A DNA stretch of 64,000 nucleotides from Tetrapisispora phaffii CBS 4417 (lineage: Eukaryota; Ascomycota; Saccharomycetes; Saccharomycetales; Saccharomycetaceae). Below are positions 10,463-21,401 of the stretch, one piece after another. The number at the start of each line of letters is the position of its first letter. The first letter of the stretch is position 1. Both the position numbers and the translations under genes were made by a program. Location of the stretch: assembly GCF_000236905.1 (NCBI RefSeq), contig NC_016520.1, positions 1,054,001 to 1,118,000 of the forward strand, in the 5' to 3' direction. Under the pieces are notes generated by a model that saw nothing but the letters and a program-made list of their open reading frames with translations, was not told the origin of the DNA and searched no databases.

Positions 10463-12172
10463 ATGGTAAGTAACCCTCTAAGTAAACAGTATTGGCATGA
10501 GGTCCGCGATGGCTTCAGCATTGTCGGTTATGATGGTTTGGTTGAGAAAGCAGTTGTAGATATCCCTGACCCAGGAAGTTCACATGATTTAGGTCAATCG
10601 TCAAAGGATTCTGGATATAAAATATCGACTGGTTCAGCAATCGACTCGGATTCACTGCATGGAAATAACGTAGCTTTCGAATATGGGGAGAATTTAAATA
10701 AAGATTTAGATATTAGACACTTGTTAACTTTGGCAATAGGTGGCTCCATTGGTACCGGTTTATTTGTTAACTCGGGTACATCATTGAATACCGGTGGTCC
10801 TGCCTCTTTGATCATCGGATGGGTCATCATATCCTCCGCATTGTTCACTGTCATTAATGCACTAGGTGAACTGGCTGCTACGTTCCCAATTGTTGGCGGG
10901 TTCAATGTCTATATGACTAGGTTCGTTGACCCATCGTTTGCATTCGCAGTTAATTTAAATTATCTGATTTTGTGGATCGTCTCTTTACCGTTGGAATTAG
11001 TGGCCGCATCAATTACTATTAGATATTGGAATAGGGAAATTAATTCAGATGCATGGGTCACGATTTTCTTCGTCTTCATTGCATTGTTGAATATGATGGA
11101 CGTCAAGTTCTTCAGCGAGGCAGAATTCGTAATGTCGATCATTAAAATTCTAGCTATTGTCGGTTTCTTTATATTAGGCATCGTCCTAGCAGTCGGCGGT
11201 GGCCCCACTGGTGGTTACATCGGTGGTAAGTACTGGAACGACCCAGGTGCATTCCATGGGGACTCTGCGGGCTCGAGGTTTAAAGGTCTCTGCTCTGTAT
11301 TTGTCATTGCGGCTTTCTCCTACTCCGGTGTGGAGATGACTGCCGTATCAGCTGCGGAGAGTAAGAACCCAAGGAAGACTATTCCAAAGGCTACTAAACG
11401 TACCTTCTGGGTCATTACCTTCTCCTACATAAGCATCCTGACTTTGATTGGCATTTTAGTACCATACAATGACAAGAGGTTATTAAGTGGCTCCAGTTCT
11501 GTTGATGCTTCTGCATCACCTTTAGTCATTGCCATTGAAAACGCTGGCATCAAGGGACTCCCATCTCTAATGAATGCAATTATTTTAATAGCCCTTCTTT
11601 CTGTCGCAAATAGCTGTGTATATGTCTGCTCCAGAGTGATGGTTTCAATGGCATTGACAAATACATTACCAAAAGTCTTCAGCAAAGTAGACAAGAGAGG
11701 CAGACCACTGTACTCGATCTTTGCAACCTTATTTGTAGGTCTGCTTTCATTCATTGCCGCATCCGATAAACAGGAAGAAGTCTTCACATGGTTATCTGCT
11801 ATATGTGGCCTTTCGACAATCTTCTGCTGGATTGGTATTAATTTAGCACACATAAGATTCAGAGCTGCACTTAAATTTCAAAATAGATCACTAGACGAAT
11901 TGGCCTACATATCTCAATCAGGTATCTGGGGATCTTGGTACGGTGTGATAATATTGGTGCTAGTATTGATAGCATCCTTCTGGGTTTCTTTATTCCCAGT
12001 GGGAGAATCTAGTGCTGATGCAGAAGCATTCTTCGAAGGATATTTGTCATTTCCAATCTTAATTGCAAGTTATATTGGTCACAAAGTGTATATCAAAAAT
12101 TGGAAATGGGTAATTCCACTCGAAGAAATTGATATTGACTTAGGAAAAAAGAATACGATATGGAATGGTTAA
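10463..12172 (+). CDS. HIP1: Histidine permease-type amino-acid transporter (short-tail reading)
   Basis: Plasma-membrane amino-acid/H+ symporter of the yeast amino-acid transporter family with 12 predicted membrane helices. The start MVSNPLSKQYWHEVRDGF, the first helix RHLLTLAIGGSIGTGLFVNSG, GGYIGGKYWNDPGAF, SYSGVEMTAVSAAESKNPRKTIP and RVDKRGRPLYS agree with S. cerevisiae Hip1, and the position next to CRH1 matches YGR191W. The 0-frame ends at 12172 after 569 residues, short of the family's C-terminal tail. The missing tail, ending in the characteristic WC, is intact in the -1 frame up to 12249, immediately after an A-AAA-AAG heptamer (12145-12151). This could be a real mutation, a sequencing loss of one A, or a recoding site (see findings). 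Confidence 0.9.
   Translation: MVSNPLSKQYWHEVRDGFSIVGYDGLVEKAVVDIPDPGSSHDLGQSSKDSGYKISTGSAIDSDSLHGNNVAFEYGENLNKDLDIRHLLTLAIGGSIGTGLFVNSGTSLNTGGPASLIIGWVIISSALFTVINALGELAATFPIVGGFNVYMTRFVDPSFAFAVNLNYLILWIVSLPLELVAASITIRYWNREINSDAWVTIFFVFIALLNMMDVKFFSEAEFVMSIIKILAIVGFFILGIVLAVGGGPTGGYIGGKYWNDPGAFHGDSAGSRFKGLCSVFVIAAFSYSGVEMTAVSAAESKNPRKTIPKATKRTFWVITFSYISILTLIGILVPYNDKRLLSGSSSVDASASPLVIAIENAGIKGLPSLMNAIILIALLSVANSCVYVCSRVMVSMALTNTLPKVFSKVDKRGRPLYSIFATLFVGLLSFIAASDKQEEVFTWLSAICGLSTIFCWIGINLAHIRFRAALKFQNRSLDELAYISQSGIWGSWYGVIILVLVLIASFWVSLFPVGESSADAEAFFEGYLSFPILIASYIGHKVYIKNWKWVIPLEEIDIDLGKKNTIWNG
12145..12151 (+). promoter_or_regulatory. A AAA AAG heptamer in the HIP1 reading frame
   Basis: Phased exactly as X XXY YYZ relative to HIP1: GGA, AAA, AAG in the 0-frame. 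A one-base backward slip here would connect HIP1 to its conserved tail. The sequence is observed. The recoding role is a hypothesis, since an A7-to-A6 deletion explains the same facts. Confidence 0.35.
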
Positions 12173-12249
12173 GAGAAGAAAAAGAATTGGAACAAGCAGC
12201 ATTTCAAAAAAAATCTAAATTTGGACAATTTTTAGCTATTTGGTGTTGA
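12151..12249 (+). other. Conserved HIP1 C-terminal tail in the -1 frame
   Basis: Read from 12151 this frame gives 32 residues and a stop: EYDMEWLREEKELEQ, then a basic stretch, then FGQFLAIWC. It resembles the Hip1 tail (LRREEMRIERE...FLHFWC), where the terminal Cys of this permease family is a palmitoylation site. The match begins at the point where the 0-frame diverges, which shows that this was, or still is, part of the protein. Confidence 0.8.
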
Positions 12250-12790
12250 GTGATAATATCAATTATAAGAAACTTAAAAATTTCAGACTATACAGATGGG
12301 TACTATGCATTCCCATCAACTATGTAGATAGATATATGGGTACAAAAGTGATTTAATATTACAACCCTTTAATAAATTAATTGTAATAATATCTCAAATT
12401 CACTTTATTTGACCTAACTTTGGATTTTTTTTATAGAATTTGTGACGGGCATCGTAATTGACTTAATAAAATTCACAAAAATGCATCAATGCCAGCAAAT
12501 AATTTTCCAAGAAGTTCTACATTTGATGAGATGATATTAAGTTTATAATCCATCAAGACAATGGTTCATACCATTGTAAAGACTCAATTTCATATAGTCT
12601 ATTAAATGATGTACTTGAATATTATATCGATTTGATGCTGAAATTAGTTATTGGCATAAAAAGATTAATTCATTTGGTGGATATGTTTTATTAGACATCC
12701 AGAACATCATAAAATATTATACTGTTAATTTGCTAGAGAGCAAAAAAAATATTTATAAACCTACAAGGTTAGTATTTATTTGCAACACAT
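12250..12790. other. Intergenic region HIP1-permease relic
   Basis: AT-rich with no supported gene. I searched for further permease remnants and saw none that I could align. Confidence 0.4.
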
Positions 12791-13627
12791 ATGAGGAGTA
12801 CGCACCTATTTTCAAAGGGTTCTTGGAAAGATATGTTTGATAGTTTTACGATGTAGATAACTCAGCTAAGGATGCAGTTGTTGATATTAGTAGACCAAAT
12901 CATAGGATATCTTCATTAAATGATTATATCATTGATAATGAAAAGAATAGCTGAAAATTAGATAATGTTACTGAAACATATCTGGTAGATAAGTGGTCAT
13001 TGAATCATAGAGGACCACTAACGGCTTCTTAACAACAGATGAGAATTTGAATAAAGATTTGGATATTAGACACTTGTTAACTTTGGCAATTGGTGGCTCC
13101 ATTGGTACCGGTTTATTTGTTAACTCGGGTACATCATTGAATACCGGTGGTCCTGCCTCTTTGATCATTGGATGGGTCATCATATCCTCCGCATTGTTCA
13201 CTGTCATTAATGCACTAGGTGAACTGGCTGCTACGTTCCCAATTGTTGGCGGGTTCAATGTCTATATGACTAGGTTCGTTGACCCATCGTTTGCATTCGC
13301 AGTTAATTTAAATTATCTGATTTTGTGGATCGTCTCTTTACCATTGGAACTAGTGGTCGCATCAATTATTATGCTAGTATTGATAGTATCCTCCTGGGTT
13401 TCTTTATTCCCAGTAGGAGAACCTAGTGCGGATACAGAAGCTTTCTTCGAAGGCTATTTATCTGTCACCATTTTAATAGCATGTCATATCGGTTCTAAAA
13501 ACTGGCAATTATTAATACCATTAAAGGATTTTGATCTAAATCTAGGAAGAAAAGAACGAACACAGAAAAATTTAGACAAGAATTAGAAGAAGAAGAAGGA
13601 TTTAAACAAATGAAATTGTATCAATAA
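12791..13627 (+). pseudogene. Decayed tandem HIP1 copy with large internal deletion
   Basis: The relic starts with ATG at 12791 (MRSTHLFSKGSWKDMFDSF), which aligns with the HIP1 N-terminus, but it hits an in-frame stop at 12854. A frame change follows (DAVVDISRPNH matches HIP1 KAVVDIPDPGS), and then another stop. From about 13040 to 13362 it is nearly identical to HIP1 (helices 1-3, ending SLPLELV). It then jumps directly to the last helix (IMLVLIVSSWVSLFPVGEPSAD...EGYLS), having lost roughly 310 codons. The tail is frame-shifted again. The longest open piece is 13047-13586 (179 codons) and cannot form a transporter. The high core identity beside diverged ends suggests gene conversion from HIP1. 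Confidence 0.9.
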
Positions 13628-14356
13628 CTCTGGGAAGTTTCTTGTCAATTAATTTAATAACGTTCAATGAATAAAAACTTGCAAGACTACCTTCCTAGGA
13701 TATATACAACACAACATATATAAATGACAACTATTCAAAATTCCATAACCTTGCACCATTATAATATTTTACTAAAATATCTATAATAGTATCCAATAAT
13801 ATATTGTGTCACCCAAGTAATTCATCTCATTTCACAAGCTCTTATCATACCCACAATCACTTCATTTAAACTCCATAAACTCTAAAAGTATAAGCACATC
13901 ATTACTCTGTACCACAATTCCGTTACTAACAATATGAACAATCGTAAAAATTAATCAATGGGTTCCATAACATAGGTTTTACTATCATCATCATCATCAT
14001 CGTCACATTTTCTTTACAGCATCGTTTTTCAGAAAATATCGATTTTTCGATTTTTGCGATGGCGATGAAAAAAAATTCTTTCAAAGCCAACGAAATGACA
14101 AACGGTAACCAACTGAAGTTGTTAACTTCAAGCACTCATTCATTCATTAACTCTCTTTTCGTTATACGTCAATTAACTTTTTAGATTACAATAATACTGG
14201 ATTAGAGTTTATTCTTTAAATTAAAGACCTTATTCGATTGATTTAATATTTGGATTTAATTAGTTAGTAAACTTTTTTTAAATCTTAAATACTTTTTTTA
14301 CTGTATACTTCTTGGAGGATAGTAAGAAGATAACGCTACTATTTCAAATCAACAAG
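13628..14356. other. Intergenic region upstream of SUI2
   Basis: No gene is supported; the open frame at 13926-14135 on the minus strand looks accidental. A short ATC repeat (about 13984-14003) and a GATTTTTCGATTTTTGCGATGG stretch (about 14040-14062), close to a PAC/T-rich promoter element, lie upstream of SUI2. Confidence 0.45.
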
Positions 14357-15271
14357 ATGTCCACTGCAAACTGTAGATTTTATGAGAATAAGTACCCTGA
14401 AGTCGATGACGTTGTTATGGTCAATGTTCAGCAAATTGCTGAAATGGGTGCTTATGTTAAATTATTAGAGTATGATAACATTGAAGGTATGATTCTTCTG
14501 AGCGAATTGTCACGTAGACGTATTAGATCTATCCAGAAATTAATTCGTGTTGGCAAGAACGATGTTGTTGTCGTCTTGAGAGTTGATAAGGAGAAAGGTT
14601 ACATTGATTTATCCAAACGTAGAGTTTCTTCTGAAGATATTATTAAGTGCGAAGAAAAATACCAGAAATCCAAGAGTGTTCATTCAATTTTGAGATTCTG
14701 TTCTGAAAAATTCCAAATTCCTCTAGAAGAATTGTACAAAACAATTGCTTGGCCATTAAGTCGAAAATATGGACATGCTTATGAAGCTTTCAAAATGTCT
14801 ATTATCGATGACACAATTTGGGAAGGTATTGAACCACCAACCAAAGAAGTTTTTGCTGAATTGAAAGAATACATTTCTAGAAGATTGACTCCACAAGCTG
14901 TGAAGATTAGAGCCGACGTCGAAGTATCTTGTTTTGGTTACGAAGGTATTGATGCTATTAAGAAAGCTTTAAAAGCTGCTGAAAGTTTATCAACTGAGCA
15001 AATGCAAATTAAAGTTAAATTAGTTGCTGCTCCATTATATGTAATCACCACCCAAGCATTAGATAAAGCAAAAGGTATTGAATTATTGGAACAAGCTTTA
15101 GAAAAGATTAGTGAGGTTATTTCAGAATTCGACGGTGTTTGTAACGTCACTACTGCTCCAAAATCTGTCACTGCTACTGAAGATGCTGAGCTGCAAGCAT
15201 TGTTAGAGAGCAAAGAGTTAGATAACAGAAGTGACTCTGAAGATGGTTCTGAGGGTTCTGACTACGAATAG
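14357..15271 (+). CDS. SUI2: Translation initiation factor eIF2 subunit alpha
   Basis: Alpha subunit of eIF2, which brings Met-tRNAi to the ribosome. It is phosphorylated by Gcn2 under starvation. The start MSTANCRFYENKYPEVDD leads into an S1/OB domain with KLLEYDNIEGMILLSELSRRRIRS; Ser52 (Ser51 without Met) is the expected phosphorylation site and is present. A helical domain follows, then the alpha/beta domain, and the acidic end ELDNRSDSEDGSEG. At 304 residues it equals the yeast protein. The open frame extends upstream to a TTG at 14312; the ATG at 14357 is chosen because conservation begins there. Order with MHO1 and TDH matches YJR007W-YJR009C. Confidence 0.97.
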   Translation: MSTANCRFYENKYPEVDDVVMVNVQQIAEMGAYVKLLEYDNIEGMILLSELSRRRIRSIQKLIRVGKNDVVVVLRVDKEKGYIDLSKRRVSSEDIIKCEEKYQKSKSVHSILRFCSEKFQIPLEELYKTIAWPLSRKYGHAYEAFKMSIIDDTIWEGIEPPTKEVFAELKEYISRRLTPQAVKIRADVEVSCFGYEGIDAIKKALKAAESLSTEQMQIKVKLVAAPLYVITTQALDKAKGIELLEQALEKISEVISEFDGVCNVTTAPKSVTATEDAELQALLESKELDNRSDSEDGSEGSDYE

Positions 15272-15731
15272 ACAATAAGTCATCACACCAAGAAAAAAAA
15301 TCCTTCAAAAATTAATTTAATAACATCTTATCCGGTCGTTCAAATATGCAACTACTATGTTTAAATACCATTTGTATAAATGCAGGTCTTTGCATACGCG
15401 CACCAACTTATTTTAACAATTAGACACATGCTAATTAGATGTATAAACTATCTGCAATACATACAAGTATAAATTTAAATATTATTTGTTCTACATACTT
15501 AATAATCCTTGGCAAATGGTTTTGATTTAACTATGAGGAGCATCAAAAATTGCAACAAAGTGTTTAAAGGGTTTTAAAAAAAATAAGGAATATATAAAAT
15601 GTATATGAAGGGACTTGTACTTTAAAACTTTTATATATAAACTGCCACTGCAAGGAATAGTTAAACATAAAAATAAAGAACTCGCAGAACAGTTAATAAA
15701 GTGAAGGAATAAATATATATATATATATACA
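15272..15731. other. Intergenic region SUI2-MHO1
   Basis: AT-rich, with no gene. A perfect match to the yeast ARS consensus (TTTTATGTTTA, minus strand, 15662-15672) and a TA microsatellite (about 15714-15729) lie just before MHO1. A single consensus match is weak evidence for an origin. Confidence 0.4.
15662..15672 (-). other. ARS consensus sequence match (possible origin)
   Basis: 11/11 match to WTTTAYRTTTW in an AT-rich intergenic region. Such matches are frequent by chance in AT-rich yeast DNA, so origin activity is only a possibility. Confidence 0.15.
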
Positions 15732-16757
15732 ATGTCTCGTCCAGCAACTCATTCAGGATCATGGTATTCTGATGATCTACGTCGTCTAGATGCAGAATTA
15801 TCTAGACATTTGGTTGACGCTAGCAAGAACGTTAACATGGTTAAGGGGTCTAGATTAATAATTTCACCACATGCAGGTTATAAATATTGTGGCTCTACTA
15901 TGGCGTATTCGTATGCTTCATTGGATTTGAATTCAAATGTTAAGAGAATCATCATCATGGGACCATCTCATCATATTTATTTCAAGAACCAGATATATGT
16001 GAGTGGATTTTCTGAGGTTCAAACACCACTAGGTAATTTGCATGTGGATAAAGATTTCATTGAAGATAAACTAATGGGAAATAGTATTGAGAAAGGGTTA
16101 TTTGCTTATATGGATGAAGAGACGGACCTGTCTGAACATTCTCTAGAAATGCAATTTCCTATGGTAGTCAAGACTCTTCAGTTCAGAAACATCGACGTCG
16201 ATAAAGTGAAAGTTGTTCCCATGATAGTGTCTCATAACAGTGAGGCAGTCGATACGAAACTCGCTAATGTGTTGAAGAACGAATTTATGAATCCCGAGAC
16301 AATATTCATTGTAAGTAGTGATTTTTGTCATTGGGGTCGTCGGTTTCAATATACTGGATACGTTGGGAATAGTGAAGAACTGAAGGACTCGCTTGAAGAA
16401 CAAACTGAGATCGAGATGTTGACTTCAAGAAGTAAGTCATTGCATCGGGAAGTGAAGATTTGGGAATCAATTATGATAATTGATAAATTTGGAATGAAGC
16501 TATTGAGTGATTCTGACAATTCTGATAAATACAAGAATTGGAAGAATTATATTGAAATTTCAGGTAACACTGTGTGTGGAACAAATCCGATTAAAGTAAT
16601 CTTAAAGACAATTGAACTCATTGCAAATGAAGTTGTATCGAGTGGTAGTGACTCTAGTAAGATTGACTTTTATTGGCCTAGCTATTCGCAGAGTTCGAAA
16701 GTAACCAGTGTTAATGAAAGTAGTGTCAGTTACGCTTCTGGGTACGCAATCATATAG
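15732..16757 (+). CDS. MHO1: MEMO1-family protein
   Basis: Homologue of human MEMO1, a metal-binding protein related to non-haem iron dioxygenases; the yeast role is poorly defined. The start RPATHSGSWYSDD is the family N-terminus. The metal-site motifs SPHAGYKYCGSTMAYSY, GPSHHIYF, the LSEHSLEMQFP helix and SSDFCHWGRRF (conserved Cys-His) are all present. At 341 residues it is close to the yeast protein (338). A stop-proximal acidic/serine-rich loop is variable. It sits between SUI2 and the GAPDH gene as YJR008W does. Confidence 0.94.
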   Translation: MSRPATHSGSWYSDDLRRLDAELSRHLVDASKNVNMVKGSRLIISPHAGYKYCGSTMAYSYASLDLNSNVKRIIIMGPSHHIYFKNQIYVSGFSEVQTPLGNLHVDKDFIEDKLMGNSIEKGLFAYMDEETDLSEHSLEMQFPMVVKTLQFRNIDVDKVKVVPMIVSHNSEAVDTKLANVLKNEFMNPETIFIVSSDFCHWGRRFQYTGYVGNSEELKDSLEEQTEIEMLTSRSKSLHREVKIWESIMIIDKFGMKLLSDSDNSDKYKNWKNYIEISGNTVCGTNPIKVILKTIELIANEVVSSGSDSSKIDFYWPSYSQSSKVTSVNESSVSYASGYAII

Positions 16758-16925
16758 TATATCAATGTATAATTTTATTGTTCTAATTATATAGTAGTAG
16801 ATAATGCTTTATAAAAAAAAGGTTTGGAAACAATTGACATTTCATTAGAATGAAGTATAAAAAAACTATTTAGTAAATGTATAAAAAATCATAAAATTAA
16901 TATATTTTAATCATAAATAGTTTGT

Positions 16926-18047
<1,122 letters not shown>

Positions 18048-18169
18048 TTAATTTTGGATGAGTTAGGATGAATTATCGAGTCCTTTATATAATAAATAAT
18101 TTGAAGAAATGAGAGAGTAAAGAGATAAAAAATTTCTGATGTGAACAATTCCAACGACGACGACGACAA

Positions 18170-18192
18170 GGACAACGGCGTAGCCGTTGTCC
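18170..18192. repeat. Perfect 10-bp inverted repeat, 3-nt loop
   Basis: Arms GGACAACGGC and GCCGTTGTCC around the loop GTA, about 250 bp upstream of the GAPDH start. Confidence 0.8.
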
Positions 18193-19145
18193 ACACACAT
18201 ACCATAATGAATGGGAGAAATACCTTTATCACTTCTTGTTTCACCACCTGGAAAACCGAACTACTAGCCATACAAGAACATGAGAACCTCTTAAAGTAAA
18301 AGACCAACCTCTAACTAATAACCATACGAACCAGGAATCCACGACATTGAACGTTTCGATATACTTTCTTACAACCGGTGGTTGAGGACGAGTTGCTGAA
18401 GTTGTTGATGTCGACGATGGTGATGATGATGGTAGAACGGGCACGAGAAGGCTTTACAATTGACGAGAAGACCCTTGGGAGAGCTTGCACCAGCGACTTG
18501 GAAATTACCTCTCTCGAACTGTGCCACTCGCTGGCTCTGTTAGGTATATGATGGGAATAGTAGAAGGCATGAAACCTTACAATCTTCCAGAAACTACTAT
18601 TAGCGTTGGCTATTGAACAGTCAAGGGTATGTGTGGTATGCGTTTTGCGCTATGCATCACCAACTCTCTGGTGAGCAGTTTGATTAAACTCAGTTTCTGA
18701 TTAAAGCCCATTCCTCTCCCAGCGGTTACGAAACTGCAAGAAGCCATCAACCTCATACTATGCACGGTGCGGCCTGCGCGGTGCTGTTGCCGTCTAATTG
18801 TCGCAAATTCAAATTACGTTTTCGTTTTCTGGAAACGGAGCGGGAGAAGCCATTAATTGAGAGTGCTGTGCGGGCGGTGTCTTTGGCGAAAAACACCTCA
18901 GCGTTTATGCCCTGGACAAGGGCGCAGAGTTGAGGGAAATTCTCGGAAGCCGTGGCAGACGGCACAGGGCGGACGTAGGCCCGCGGATCTGGACGTGCGT
19001 GCAGGTGCGACTAAATCGCCACGGTTTGTGGGCGCTCGTCGCCGGGTTCCACTATTTGGTGTTGTTCATCTCGAGAGGTGCAGGGCCGCGGTTAGGGCCT
19101 GGGGGAGCGGTGTTACACGCCGCTGGGCTTGTGTTTAGTGGACGC

Positions 19146-19164
19146 TCGTGTGCGCAGCACACGA
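19146..19164. repeat. Perfect 8-bp inverted repeat, 3-nt loop
   Basis: Arms TCGTGTGC and GCACACGA around the loop GCA, inside the GC-rich island. Confidence 0.75.
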
Positions 19165-19246
19165 CGGTGCACAACGGAATCCAGATAATGCTTTCGCCGT
19201 CGGAGAAAGGGGCCAGGGTACGCTTTGCTGGGCGCGCGTCGCTGGT

Positions 19247-19390
19247 TCTCATCACGTGCGGAGCACGTGATGAGAGTGGCGTTTTACAAACCACGTGCTT
19301 TGCACGTGGTTTGAATGTGTTGATATACAGATCACGTTTTTGCACGTGATCTGTGTTGTTTTGGCAGAAAAATAAAATAATTGCACGTGC
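19247..19390 (+). promoter_or_regulatory. Phased array of Cbf1-type CACGTG palindromes (MET3 promoter)
   Basis: There are three consecutive inverted repeats: 13-bp arms with loop GGA (19247-19275), 12-bp arms with loop TTT (19287-19313), and 11-bp arms with a 6-nt loop (19327-19354). An isolated GCACGTGC follows (19383-19390). CACGTG begins at 19253, 19264, 19292, 19303, 19343 and 19384, with a degenerate CACGTT at 19333. Within each hairpin the two sites start 10-11 bp apart, and hairpin centres are about 40 bp apart. Cbf1 with Met4/Met28 binds TCACGTG in sulfur-assimilation promoters, so function upstream of MET3 is likely. Confidence 0.8.
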
Positions 19391-19613
19391 TCTTTGTCCC
19401 TGTGGTGTCGTAAAATATAGAGTGACATTCATATGACACCACATCTATGAAACTGTCCAATTGTCCGTAACGTGCAGACAGACCCATGCCGCTTGCAAGA
19501 ACTATTTAAACAGGTGAATTCCCGTGTCTTTCACTGTTCCCAACACTCTTTCCAACATCTGCTCTTCCCCCCTCCCGCTGACAAGGAAGCATCCGCCGCT
19601 ACTAGCCAAATAA

Positions 19614-21173
<1,560 letters not shown>

Positions 21174-21401
21174 AGAAGAAAAAAATTCAGTCGTAAGGAT
21201 GTACTCATTTGATAGCTTTGTATATATAATTCAATGACATTACTTCTTTTGCAAATTTCATATTTTAGATGGCTACATATTTGTATATATACATGAGAAA
21301 AATACTACTATAATTTGTCAGACTATGTAAATTTTCGTAGATTTATTAGTTTATTATGGTTATTATTATTCGTGATCTATTTTTAAGCGCTTTTGTCATA
21401 A

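Noticed and set aside
14312..14356. N-terminal extension of SUI2
   Set aside because: It begins at TTG. The conserved N-terminus MSTANCRFYENKYPE begins at the ATG at 14357, giving exactly the known length.
18857..19444. Overlapping GC-rich open frames as a possible gene
   Set aside because: Frames overlap on both strands, have no recognisable domain, and the GC-rich composition itself lengthens stop-free runs. The area also contains the MET3 promoter sites.
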